A program made the translations under genes and the position numbers. From positions 1-40,638 of the IMG/VR virus record IMGVR_UViG_3300040801_003765: DNA of 40,638 bases. One strand, 5' to 3'. Below the pieces are notes generated by a model that saw only the letters and a program-made list of their open reading frames with translations, was not told where the DNA came from and did no database searches. Below, one piece after another: positions 7,455-14,536 of the stretch. Numbering within the stretch: the first letter of the stretch is position 1; the number at the start of each line of letters is the position of its first letter. Source of the DNA: a virus.

Positions 7455-9481
7455 GACTCTACTCCTTTCTGTTTAAGTTTCTGTGCTTCAATAAATAGTT
7501 TTGCCTTTAATTCTTCCTGAGCTGCGGCGATTTCACCAAGAACTTTAATCTTATCGATATTAACGCCTTCACGTTCAAGTTCCACTTTAAGACGTTCCAT
7601 TTGCATCTGCATCTCTTGAATCTGTTGCTGCATTTCTTGCTGTTGCTGTTGTGCTTCTGCAAACTCTTTAGCAGATGAAATATAACTCGTTGCTTCATAA
7701 CCAAGAGCCTGAACATACTTAACAGCAACATTACGCATTTTATCCGGTGATACAATACCAGGATATTTACTATTCAGATCAACAAGAACAGCAGACATCT
7801 GTAAGAGCTTCTGAGACTCTGCTTGTCCTACTTGTGCCTCAGCACCCATATCAGCAATAACCTCAATACGACCCTGAATCATCTCAGGTGTGATCTGCAT
7901 CTCTTCACCATTGATGACAGCAGTAAAAGGTTCTTTGAGATTTTTCTGATAAAGCAGAACAGCTTTCTTAAAGAAGTCTTTAAGACCACCCTCAGCAAAG
8001 AGACGACCAATAAGTTCAATACGTTTAAGAGAGGCATTCATAATTGTCTGCAGACCGTGGGCTGTCTGATTCAAAGTGTTTGCATCTGTACCCTGGTTAT
8101 ACCGTGTAGAACCTGTACGATTTTCTTTAATTGATTCTATGTACTCAAGTAAAGAAAGATTTGATGCATCAAAACCTGAAGGTGCAACATTCTTAATTTT
8201 ATCGGGATCAATAGAGAAAACGTCACCTGGAACATTCTGCAAAAATCGTTCTAAATCGATTGGCGTGTTTGGTTTCATGAACCATCGGCCAGCATTGTTG
8301 AGATCGAAGTTATCAAGCATTTTCCGCATAAGAGCAGTCTTCAAATTCTGCAGCTCAACAATGAGATCGGCATATGCAATGCCTTGAAAATTATAGCAAT
8401 CAATGATAGGACTAAGCTTGCTGTGAGGAACAAAGTTAACTTCGTTTAATTCCCAACGTATCATAACGCCATTGGCAATATAAACCTTGATGTCTTCAAG
8501 AAAGCCATCACCATTTACATCCAATCGAGTTATCCATTCAGAAAGTTGAACCCGTCGTTTTGGCCCTTCTTGTTTTGCACCAGCATAATCATTCAAGATT
8601 TCATACTCATAATACTTCTTCATCTCACTATCATTACGATAATAAGAGTCAGCCTGAGAAGCCACAGTTTCGACCAGATCAAGGTTATAGAAGTAAGAGT
8701 CTTCATCATCAGAGAAAGCTTTATTGATCCGACGTAAGTAGTCCAAAGTAACAATAGTTGTAATGCCTTTCCCGAACTCATCATTCATGTGCTTAGTTTG
8801 CTCTTCAAACACAAACTCCCAATGAGGAGTATTAGAACACACAAGCATGTCTTTTGATATACGTTCGTAGGTTCCTTGAACTTCTATCTGGCCAGTGGGT
8901 GGATGCAGACGCGTTTGAGCAATGGTAATCTCGGGTCGAGCAGAAAGTTCATCTAATCCTTCGGCATCCAGGATTTCGGAGAACTCTTCGAGAGTGTAGT
9001 CTTCTTCCCAGAAGAGCTTTACATATGCTGACCCTGAGACCAGAGCATCTTTGAACCAGGTATAAAATACTGTGAAGAGCCCTGCTTCTTCATCAGTATA
9101 AAGATCTTTATAGATCTGGTCCATAAGAGCCTCGCCTATTTGCTTCGCTGTAATGCCGAGTTCTCGAGACGTATCGTTAAAGATCTTTACTTTAATCTTA
9201 TGATCCATTGATGTAAAGAGTGCAATGAGGTTAGGCAGAACCCATTCAACAGTCTCAAGAAGATCACGAGACATGTATTGCGATCGACCAGCAACTTCAT
9301 TCCCGAGGGGTCGACCATAATAACGATCCCAGTTATCTGAGCGCTGTGGAACAATAACCTCTTTCTGGAACTTGATTGCTTCATCGAGTTCTGCTCGAAC
9401 AGCAGTTTCAATTTCCTCCCAGGTCATCTCCTCTTGCTCTTCAATATCAGCAACGTATTCTTTTTCCGGTTTAGTATTCAT
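7337..9481 (-). CDS. Portal protein
   Basis: This 714-residue protein belongs to the large podovirus portal type. It starts MNTKPEKEYVADIEEQEE and has EVIVPQRSDNWDRYYGRPLGNEVAGRSQYMSRDLLETVEWVLPNLI, the typical N-terminal block of this class. The middle contains VSGSAYVKLFW and the region NFQGIAYADLIVELQNLKTALMRKMLDN, a typical portal stem/clip segment. The last 150 residues are a long helical, Gln-rich coiled-coil stretch (EAQQQQQEMQQQIQEMQMQMERLKVELE) that could form the barrel. The start ATG overlaps the terminase stop (ATGA), so the two are coupled. It is the dodecameric channel through which DNA is packaged and ejected. The order terminase, portal, scaffold, capsid is canonical. Confidence 0.88.
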   Translation of the reverse strand: MNTKPEKEYVADIEEQEEMTWEEIETAVRAELDEAIKFQKEVIVPQRSDNWDRYYGRPLGNEVAGRSQYMSRDLLETVEWVLPNLIALFTSMDHKIKVKIFNDTSRELGITAKQIGEALMDQIYKDLYTDEEAGLFTVFYTWFKDALVSGSAYVKLFWEEDYTLEEFSEILDAEGLDELSARPEITIAQTRLHPPTGQIEVQGTYERISKDMLVCSNTPHWEFVFEEQTKHMNDEFGKGITTIVTLDYLRRINKAFSDDEDSYFYNLDLVETVASQADSYYRNDSEMKKYYEYEILNDYAGAKQEGPKRRVQLSEWITRLDVNGDGFLEDIKVYIANGVMIRWELNEVNFVPHSKLSPIIDCYNFQGIAYADLIVELQNLKTALMRKMLDNFDLNNAGRWFMKPNTPIDLERFLQNVPGDVFSIDPDKIKNVAPSGFDASNLSLLEYIESIKENRTGSTRYNQGTDANTLNQTAHGLQTIMNASLKRIELIGRLFAEGGLKDFFKKAVLLYQKNLKEPFTAVINGEEMQITPEMIQGRIEVIADMGAEAQVGQAESQKLLQMSAVLVDLNSKYPGIVSPDKMRNVAVKYVQALGYEATSYISSAKEFAEAQQQQQEMQQQIQEMQMQMERLKVELEREGVNIDKIKVLGEIAAAQEELKAKLFIEAQKLKQKGVESSTRQKIDLFGRIYQQTAQARNSNVPSLEAPKQQTSSVS

Positions 9482-11010
9482 ACACGTACCTTACTAATCC
9501 TTTCAATATATCTGTCTCGAGCTGCAAGATCTTCTGACCCGAACCATGTGTTATTAAATACATCCTCTTTAACACCTAATGAAACATATCTTAGTGCGTC
9601 AGCGGGATGAGCTGCCCAGTTGTGTAAAGGCTTATCATTATATTTACCGAGTTTTTCATTCCATTCTTTACGATAAACCTGGAGTCCACCAAAGCCTGAG
9701 TTATCCCCAGAACAACATTTCTCTGAGTCAAACCAGAAACGGTTGAACATACTTCTGGTCCGGTTTATCCCAGCCATTACATCCATTTCTCGCGGGAGTT
9801 CGATGAATTGGATTCCGACTTTTGCAGCGATTTCAGTTCGCGTCTCAGGTTCATCATAAGCCGAATGCTGACGAGAGCCCAAATCATGAGGACCAACGTG
9901 ACAACCATAAAGATATCCTTTCCCATCTAAGATTTGCTTGTAGTGAAGAAAACCTTTATCTGTGTTAGCATAGTAGTCAATAAAGTGAATTGCTTTACCA
10001 ACTAGCTGTATAAACCAAATAGCCATCTGATCATAAATCCCCAAGTCCCAAACAGTGTGGACCGGAAGAGATTCATCATATGGTACTTTTGTCAACCGTC
10101 GTTCATGGATCAAACGACGAATTTGCAGTTCATAATATGCACCACGAAGAGGCACAGAAAAAGCTTCTTCAGGCGTTGAAGGATATTCTCGTACCATTTC
10201 GTCTTGTTGCACCTCCCATTTTTTCCAATACCATAACTTCTGGCCAGGTGAGAGACTGATCCCATCTAACTTCTCTAAATCCTCAAAGTACTCTTCGAGA
10301 ACCTGAGGAATCTTATCAAGGTCCTCATCTTCATCCAGCTGATACTCAGGATGATGATGCCAGGGAAAGAAGAAGGCTTTAAAGTCCAAAAGTGAAAGCT
10401 TAGTATTAGCACGAAGTTTACCCAAAGCATTTATTGTTATTGTGTGAAAGTCTCCAGTGTTACCCTCTGCTGTTGATTCAATAAAACAGTAGCAGCCAGC
10501 CTGAATTGTATTGATTGCACCTGTTCTAATTTCACGAGCTTTTTCAGGAAACTTAGCACAAAGTTTCCCATACTCAGACACATGAAGAAATTGTAATGTG
10601 TCAGACCTCAGCGATGTCCCTACTGTTATCGAGGAACTATTGTTGAACCGATATTGCTTAGCTGAGTCTGTGTTTGCTGGGCGCATCTGCCGAATTTCTT
10701 CAGGCAAGTTCTCATAAGCAAACTTAACTTTTTTCTCAAAAAACTTCTCAGCATCATCTCTATTGTGTGCTATGATACCACACGAAGTATAAGAGTTAAA
10801 CAGTGCCTGGTCTAAAAAGAAGATGCAGATAAATGTAGTCATCCCAAGCTGCCGAGCTTTTAGGATAACGTTCATATACCACATTGATCGGTACAAGATA
10901 GCCTGAGCCCAATTGAGACGAAACTTAACCTTATTCCCCTTCTTATCTATAATATAGTAGAGGTTATTAAGGCGCCAGTACTGGCTTTTAAGTTTGTCTA
11001 CTTGACTCAT
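9478..11010 (-). CDS. terL: Terminase large subunit
   Basis: This 510-residue packaging ATPase/nuclease has a Walker A-type loop at residues 51-59 (KARQLGMTT, the variant phage terminases use) and a likely Walker B with its catalytic acid at about 172-180 (CYCFIESTAEG). The nuclease domain starts near residue 318 with HTVWDLGIYD, where the Asp should bind metal, and ends with the conserved HPADALRYVSLG block near residue 475. The start is shared with the stop of the lipoprotein gene (TAATG), so translation is coupled. It should pump DNA into the procapsid and cut it. Given the imperfect terminal repeat, the packaging type (fixed ends or headful) cannot be read from the sequence. Confidence 0.93.
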   Translation of the reverse strand: MSQVDKLKSQYWRLNNLYYIIDKKGNKVKFRLNWAQAILYRSMWYMNVILKARQLGMTTFICIFFLDQALFNSYTSCGIIAHNRDDAEKFFEKKVKFAYENLPEEIRQMRPANTDSAKQYRFNNSSSITVGTSLRSDTLQFLHVSEYGKLCAKFPEKAREIRTGAINTIQAGCYCFIESTAEGNTGDFHTITINALGKLRANTKLSLLDFKAFFFPWHHHPEYQLDEDEDLDKIPQVLEEYFEDLEKLDGISLSPGQKLWYWKKWEVQQDEMVREYPSTPEEAFSVPLRGAYYELQIRRLIHERRLTKVPYDESLPVHTVWDLGIYDQMAIWFIQLVGKAIHFIDYYANTDKGFLHYKQILDGKGYLYGCHVGPHDLGSRQHSAYDEPETRTEIAAKVGIQFIELPREMDVMAGINRTRSMFNRFWFDSEKCCSGDNSGFGGLQVYRKEWNEKLGKYNDKPLHNWAAHPADALRYVSLGVKEDVFNNTWFGSEDLAARDRYIERISKVRV

Positions 11011-11414
11011 TAAATACCTGTCACCATCTTGAGAATTGATATCCCGTACCGATCCCAGCTCTGTTGAATAGCTAAATACTCGAGCCGAACAAATGAGCCA
11101 ATCACCAGGCCTTTATCTTCTTCTGTCAAAGCTGGTTTTGCCGCAAGACTGTCCAGGGTGTCAATCACGTCTGTTGCCAAAGGCGTGATGTTTAGCTGGT
11201 ACTCAGCAGCTAAGACACCCTTGATCAGACCAGAGATATAAGGCCATGCTTTAATAGACTCTTCAGCATTTACAGTGCCTTGTAGTGCAGCCTCTTGATA
11301 GCTTGTACCTATTCGTGTCCCGATTGATGTGGCAACTTTAGACGAGGCACAGCCAAAGGTTAACAGAGAAAGGATAATAATAAAAGTTATAAAGGCTGTT
11401 CTAAAGTATGACAT
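11010..11414 (-). CDS. Small predicted lipoprotein, unknown role
   Basis: I chose the ATG at 11414, which has AAAGGAG eight bases upstream; a longer frame reaching 11540 only reads the wrong phase of the terminase small-subunit gene. The 134-residue product starts MSYFRTAFITFIIILSLLTFGCASSK: basic N terminus, hydrophobic stretch and a Cys at 22. The box LTFGC is a little unusual because Thr, not Leu, is at -3. The rest is a soluble helical domain without recognisable motifs. It is unusual to find a lipoprotein between the small and large terminase genes. Superinfection exclusion at the cell surface or a role in lysis are possibilities only. Confidence 0.65.
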   Translation of the reverse strand: MSYFRTAFITFIIILSLLTFGCASSKVATSIGTRIGTSYQEAALQGTVNAEESIKAWPYISGLIKGVLAAEYQLNITPLATDVIDTLDSLAAKPALTEEDKGLVIGSFVRLEYLAIQQSWDRYGISILKMVTGI

Positions 11415-12039
11415 TCTCTTGCTCCTTTGGTAATTTTTTAGCATCTCCATCGATCTCTTCAAGTAGCTGCTCCAAAGACTTCTGGAGTGTATTGGCCAAC
11501 CCTTCAATGTCAATAGCTGCAGGAACCTTAATAGCTTCACGGATCAACTGCTGCCGATCAACCACTTTGGCATGGGCATCTATGAGTTGCTTGAGCTCTC
11601 TTGCATCGACGAACTGGTTATTGGCTTTCTCATGTATGAGCTCTGATGCCTTAGCCAAACTGGCCAGGAGGTAGTCTTCGGATATAGCCAACTTTTCCCA
11701 GGCCCGAGCAGTCTGCAGAGCAACGAGACCTGACATGCGGATACGTATACTCTTATATGTTTCGTTGACACGGGTTTCAAAAGCTGCGATTTGATCTGGA
11801 GTGCTGAGTTCTTGTGGGTGGATATCATTCTCAAGAAAGAAGTCTTGAAGTGCTTTGGGTGTTACTCGATAATCACTGGCCAGTGTGGGTATGCTTTCCT
11901 CGAGGTACTGGTAGCGGTAACAGAGTTCTTCCCGAGCTGGGAGGGATAAGAGTGCTGGATCACCAACAAACTGGCGAAGAGGAGCACCTAAGGTTGACTC
12001 CTCATTATCACGGTATCTTGAGAAAAATGATTGTTCCAT
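11401..12039 (-). CDS. terS: Putative terminase small subunit
   Basis: This is a 212-residue helical, basic-to-acidic protein. Residues 50-72 (PTLASDYRVTPKALQDFFLEN) look like a helix-turn-helix, the DNA-recognition part of small terminases. A long helical middle (residues 90-180) and a coiled-coil-like C terminus (LEQLLEEIDGDAKKLPKEQE) would serve oligomerisation. It is the first gene of the late operon. There is no ribosome site before the ATG; instead a perfect-spacing promoter (TTTACA, 17 bases, TATAAT) ends five bases before it, so the mRNA is predicted to be leaderless. The function is inferred from position before the large subunit and from the HTH-like segment. Confidence 0.7.
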   Translation of the reverse strand: MEQSFFSRYRDNEESTLGAPLRQFVGDPALLSLPAREELCYRYQYLEESIPTLASDYRVTPKALQDFFLENDIHPQELSTPDQIAAFETRVNETYKSIRIRMSGLVALQTARAWEKLAISEDYLLASLAKASELIHEKANNQFVDARELKQLIDAHAKVVDRQQLIREAIKVPAAIDIEGLANTLQKSLEQLLEEIDGDAKKLPKEQENVIL

Positions 12040-12044
12040 ATTTT

Positions 12045-12073
12045 ATTATAGTAGAGGCGCAGTGGAATGTAAA
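12045..12073 (-). promoter_or_regulatory. Late promoter reading leftward (predicted leaderless)
   Basis: On the minus strand TTTACA (12073-12068) is separated by 17 bases from TATAAT (12050-12045), a near-consensus sigma70 promoter. It is followed by AAAAT and then the ATG of the small terminase at 12039, so the transcription start falls on or within one or two bases of the start codon. It drives the whole late operon. The same -35 element (TTTACA) is used by three of the four rightward promoters. Confidence 0.8.
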
Positions 12074-12145
12074 TAGGAAAAATGGCGAACGATATATGTG
12101 CAATACTTTTCATCGGTCATAGAAGACGTAACATATATTGGAGAA
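12074..12145. other. Upstream of the late promoter, no gene seen
   Basis: This AT-rich non-coding stretch lies between the late promoter and the 72-bp direct repeats. I see no ribosome site with an open frame of useful length. It presumably carries regulatory sites of the divergent control region. Confidence 0.5.
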
Positions 12146-12310
12146 ATTGGTTACACCTCCGATGGCTACAGTCATAAAACGTCACATTTTCTGTGAAAGT
12201 CATTGTGAAAAATTGGTTACACTCATCGACTGATCGGCTACAGTCATAAAACGTCACATTTTCTGTGAAAGTCATTGGAGAAAATTGGTTACACTCCCAT
12301 CGACTGATCG
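12146..12310. repeat. 72-bp direct repeats in the divergent control region
   Basis: The core ATTGGTTACAC appears at 12146, 12212 and 12284. A block starting GGCTACAGTCATAAAACGTC occurs at 12164 and again at 12236, exactly 72 bases apart; it is identical over about 42 bases. Each is followed by the core and by ATCGACTGATCGG. Possible origin iterons or operators for divergent late/early transcription. Confidence 0.85.
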
Positions 12311-12317
12311 GCGAATC

Positions 12318-12440
12318 CCACTCATTTAATGAATGACCCCCAGCCGTCTTTTGAATACCATTCATTTAATGAAGATCCTTGGCACTCAAGCCTTTCATCT
12401 TCATACCCAAATTTAATTAATGAATATTAATCTGGCGAAG
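12318..12440. repeat. Short palindromes of the CATTTAATG type
   Basis: At 12361 the sequence TTCATTTAATGAA is a perfect 13-base palindrome (centre T), and CATTTAATG recurs at about 12323 in a slightly different surrounding. Related AT-rich words follow (ATTTAATTAATGAAT near 12411). They precede the 18-bp iteron array and may be the palindromic form of the same site. Confidence 0.65.
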
Positions 12441-12446
12441 CTAAGA

Positions 12447-12618
12447 TTCATTTATTGAGTGACACCCATTTAATAAATGAATCCAATTCATTTCACGCAC
12501 ACAATTCATTTCATGCACGACACTCATCTATTGAGTGGCATTCATTTATTGAGCAGGATTCATCTCACGCATGACATTCATTTCACGCACGTCATTCATC
12601 TATTGATTGTCATTTATA
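12447..12618. repeat. Degenerate iteron array, period about 17-18 bp
   Basis: Tandem, imperfect copies of ATTCATYTNNYGNRYGNC run up to the early promoter. Two alternating forms are visible: one with CACGCA after the ATTCATTT (12487, 12504, 12558, 12577) and one with TATTGA (12447, 12523, 12540, 12595). The spacing places successive copies on roughly one face after every two turns of the helix less a few degrees. This looks like an array of binding sites for one protein or two related proteins. Confidence 0.75.
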
Positions 12619-12646
12619 AAAAGGTTTCAATTAATAAAATAAACTA

Positions 12647-12675
12647 TTTACTTTTGATTTTTTCTATGATATAAT
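12647..12675 (+). promoter_or_regulatory. Early promoter P1
   Basis: TTTACT (12647-12652), 17 bases, then a perfect TATAAT (12670-12675). The predicted start is near 12682, just before an inverted repeat (12685-12707). It drives the first winged-helix gene. The iteron array ends about 25 bases upstream of the -35 element, a typical position for activator or repressor sites. Confidence 0.75.
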
Positions 12676-12684
12676 ATTTTATAA

Positions 12685-12707
12685 CAAATTGAGAATGGCT
12701 CAATTTG
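12685..12707 (+). promoter_or_regulatory. 5' leader hairpin / operator downstream of P1
   Basis: CAAATTGAG, five bases AATGG, then CTCAATTTG: a perfect 9-bp inverted repeat at about +3 to +25. Related TGAG/CTCA or CGAG/CTCG repeats follow P2 and P3. It could be an mRNA 5' stem-loop or an operator. Confidence 0.7.
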
Positions 12708-12739
12708 AAAATTCAACAAGTTTGACAGGAGGTATGACC

Positions 12740-13048
12740 ATGAGTAAAAAAGAATTGAGTAGAGAAGAGTTACTGGCAATTTTGGCTGAAAAGGACCAAG
12801 AACTGGAAGCACTGAAAAACAGCAACGGGCAGACCATGCCTGAGCGAGTGTTCAGTCTCATCGAGCAAGGCTACCGGACAATTGAGGAGCTTGCAACTGA
12901 GCTGAAGACCAACAGCCGGAACATCAGCTCCAACCTGACCTACATCAGACGCGAGCTGAAACCCAAGGGCAAATGGTTGGTCTCCAGCAAGATCGATGGC
13001 AAGACCTACCTGAAGATCATCGATCTGGCAGAATTTGGCTGGATGTAA
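12740..13048 (+). CDS. Small winged-helix regulator, copy A
   Basis: The start is the ATG at 12740 with the ribosome site AGGAGGT six bases upstream. The 102-residue protein has an N-terminal coiled-coil region (residues 3-28, SREELLAILAEKDQELEAL) and then a helix-turn-helix of ArsR/MarR style (residues 35-72, VFSLIEQGYRTIEELATELKTNSRNISSNLTYIRREL). A wing-like hairpin follows (KWLVSSKIDGKTYLKI). About 85 per cent of its residues are identical to copy B (13397-13702). The architecture suggests a dimeric DNA-binding protein that controls the iteron region or the copied promoters (inference). It is followed by a hairpin and a terminator, so it is a single-gene unit. Confidence 0.8.
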   Translation: MSKKELSREELLAILAEKDQELEALKNSNGQTMPERVFSLIEQGYRTIEELATELKTNSRNISSNLTYIRRELKPKGKWLVSSKIDGKTYLKIIDLAEFGWM

Positions 13049-13057
13049 ATCACAACA

Positions 13058-13081
13058 GAGTCCCACCATGTGGTGGGACTC
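13058..13081 (+). promoter_or_regulatory. Inverted repeat after regulator A
   Basis: GAGTCCCACCA, TG, TGGTGGGACTC: a perfect 11-bp stem with only two bases between, so it may be better read as a protein operator or cruciform than as an RNA hairpin. It lies immediately upstream of the terminator at 13090-13124. Confidence 0.7.
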
Positions 13082-13089
13082 ACCACAAC

Positions 13090-13124
13090 AAGGTCCAGCT
13101 GAGAGATCAGCTGGACCTTTTTTA
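13090..13124 (+). terminator. Intrinsic terminator of regulator A
   Basis: AGGTCCAGCTGA, loop GAGA, TCAGCTGGACCT followed by a run of T (CCTTTTTT). A 12-bp stem and a T tract fit a rho-independent terminator. Confidence 0.9.
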
Positions 13125-13141
13125 TTTTATTTATTTTTCCC

Positions 13142-13240
13142 GCACAGACAGACGAAAAGGCGCAGCTGGGTTTCCCAGCACAGACAGACTAAAAAGCCTA
13201 ATCAAGTTGGGGGGAGGGGTTGGCGCAGTACAGACAGAAC
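13142..13240. repeat. Three copies of a CACAGACAGAC site
   Basis: GCACAGACAGAC occurs at 13142 and 13178 and the variant GTACAGACAGAA at 13228; a fourth (GTACAGACAGAC) is at 13771. Each is followed by an A-rich GAAAAGG or CTAAAAAG. All four lie just after an intrinsic terminator in otherwise non-coding DNA. Confidence 0.7.
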
Positions 13241-13311
13241 AAGAGGCCAACCCTGGCCAGTGGTGACTCTAGGGACTAGCGCAGCACTGTGAAAATAGGA
13301 TAGAAAAAGTG

Positions 13312-13340
13312 TTTACAAGGATGCACCGATGTTATATAAT
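13312..13340 (+). promoter_or_regulatory. Early promoter P2 with leader inverted repeat
   Basis: TTTACA, 17-base spacer, TATAAT. A stem TGAGG-ACGA-CCTCA follows at 13354-13367. About 36 of 37 bases around both elements are identical to P3 at 17299-17332, including the spacer. It drives winged-helix regulator B. The conserved spacer sequence (AAGGATKCACCGATGTTA) is more than a promoter needs and is a candidate operator. Confidence 0.85.
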
Positions 13341-13396
13341 ATAGTTATAAGATTGAGGACGACCTCAGTCATAACACAACTACAGGAGGTATCACC

Positions 13397-13702
13397 ATGA
13401 CAAAAGAACTGAGTAGAGAAGAACTGCTGGCAATCCTGGAAGAAAAAGACCAAGAACTAGAAGCACTGAAGAACTCGGCTGGACAGACAATGCCAGACCG
13501 GGTATTAAACCTGATCAATTCAGGGTACCGGACAATTGAGGAACTGGCCAGTGAGTTGAAGACTAACAGCCGGAACATTTCATCCAACCTCACTTATATC
13601 CGGCGTGAGTTGAAGCCACAGGGCAAATGGCTGGTGTCCAGCAAGATTGACGGACACACTTATTTGAAGATCATCAGTCTGGAAGAGTTTGGCTGGATCT
13701 AG
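13397..13702 (+). CDS. Small winged-helix regulator, copy B
   Basis: A 101-residue protein with ribosome site AGGAGGT and the ATG at 13397. It shares the coiled-coil N terminus, the HTH (RVLNLINSGYRTIEELASELKTNSRNISSNLTYIRREL) and the wing with copy A; about 13 residues differ over 98. Gene and flanking layout are the same (own promoter, leader inverted repeat, terminator), so the whole cassette was duplicated and then diverged. Differences fall mostly at residues 32-50 (for example ERVFSLIEQ against DRVLNLINS), while the presumed recognition helix is unchanged. Both copies would then bind the same site or heterodimerise (inference). Confidence 0.8.
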   Translation: MTKELSREELLAILEEKDQELEALKNSAGQTMPDRVLNLINSGYRTIEELASELKTNSRNISSNLTYIRRELKPQGKWLVSSKIDGHTYLKIISLEEFGWI

Positions 13703-13720
13703 AACAGTACTGTAAATTAG

Positions 13721-13753
13721 AGGTGGGCTGTGGAAACACAGCCCACCTTTTTT
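13721..13753 (+). terminator. Intrinsic terminator of regulator B
   Basis: GGTGGGCTGTG, GAAA tetraloop region, CACAGCCCACC followed by TTTTTT. A strong rho-independent terminator. Confidence 0.9.
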
Positions 13754-14254
13754 ATTTTAACAAATTCCCAGTACAGACAGACGAAGCAGCAGTGACAAAA
13801 TAGCACATATAACGTGTTGTAAAGAATGCGATATTTTGCGTTCGTTGCGTTCTGACCAGTGGGTGGCGAAATTTCGTTGCGCGTGGCTTTTCTACGCATA
13901 CCTAAGTACTTGAAATTACTACCTTTTTACTCTATTTTGTATTATTGCTTTATACTTAAAGATTATATAATTAAATTTTTATCTATAAGTAAACTCTGCG
14001 GTCATAGAGTGCCACAGAACGAGTGCACCACCGCCGGAGCTCACCACCACCGGAGAAAGTTTCAAAAAAAAAAAAAATTCACATTTTGCTACGAAGAGCT
14101 AAAAATAGCTAGTATTCTTAATGATTTCAAGTACTTAGGAGATCGCGTTCTTTTCTCGCGTTTTTTGCGTTCCCCTAACTATTTGATTTTATTAGCTTTT
14201 TTTCGTTGCCTTTTTCTCACCTTTTTCGCTAAAGCGAATCACAAGGAACGTTAT
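13754..14254. other. Non-coding, AT-rich; candidate replication origin, first part
   Basis: About 500 bases without a gene. It holds the fourth CAGACAGAC copy (13771), several GCGTT words (GCGTTCGTTGCGTTC near 13838, then 14147-14171), a pair of CACCACCRCCGGAG words (14027-14055), a run of 13 A's (14066) and a small palindrome TTCGCT-AA-AGCGAA (14225-14238). One open frame here is AT-rich and has no ribosome site. Confidence 0.6.
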
Positions 14255-14371
14255 ATGTTAAGTTAATATGTTAAGTTAATATGTTAAGTTAATATGTTAA
14301 GTTAATATGTTAAGTTAATATGTTAAGTTAATATGTTAAATTAATATGTTAAGTTAATATGTTAAGTTAAT
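14255..14371. repeat. Nine tandem copies of a 13-bp AT-rich repeat
   Basis: The unit ATGTTAAGTTAAT is repeated nine times head to tail, eight identical and the seventh with one A for G. A partial copy (ATGT) follows. It is the easiest-melting DNA of the window and precedes the primase/helicase gene by 390 bases. I take it as a likely DNA-unwinding element or iteron array of a replication origin. Confidence 0.9.
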
Positions 14372-14375
14372 ATGT

Positions 14376-14536
14376 GCCCACCTCATCCATTCCCTCCTAA
14401 ACACACTGGTCAGTGCTGTTACTTGCACCTATAACGTTCGAATAATTTATTATGTACTTTTCTTAATATTTTTGATATAGTAGATGTATATATAATTTTT
14501 AGCTACACGTAAATCTTATTAACCAAAGGAGTATTT
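14376..14536. other. Upstream of the replication operon
   Basis: No gene. A TATAAT (14491-14496) and several AT-rich words are present, but no TTTACA at the right distance, so the promoter of the next gene is not certain. A ribosome site AAAGGAG precedes the ATG at 14537. Confidence 0.5.

Noticed and set aside
12117-12365. Minus-strand frame of 82 codons carrying in-frame repeats (CNQF, MTFTENVTFYDC)
   Set aside because: No ribosome site, repetitive DNA with period 72, in a regulatory region. The open frame follows from the repeat length being a multiple of three. Kept only as a note within the repeat finding.
13035-13292. Overlapping plus-strand frames after regulator A
   Set aside because: They run across the terminator and the CAGACAGAC sites, with no ribosome site.
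13859-14266. Plus-strand frame of 135 codons in the putative origin
   Set aside because: AT-rich with long Phe/Lys/Leu runs, no ribosome site, crosses a 13-A tract and GC words. It looks like chance.
14255-14371. CRISPR array
   Set aside because: Tandem 13-bp units have no spacers, and no cas gene is present. The 72-bp repeats at 12146-12310 also lack spacer-like unique segments.
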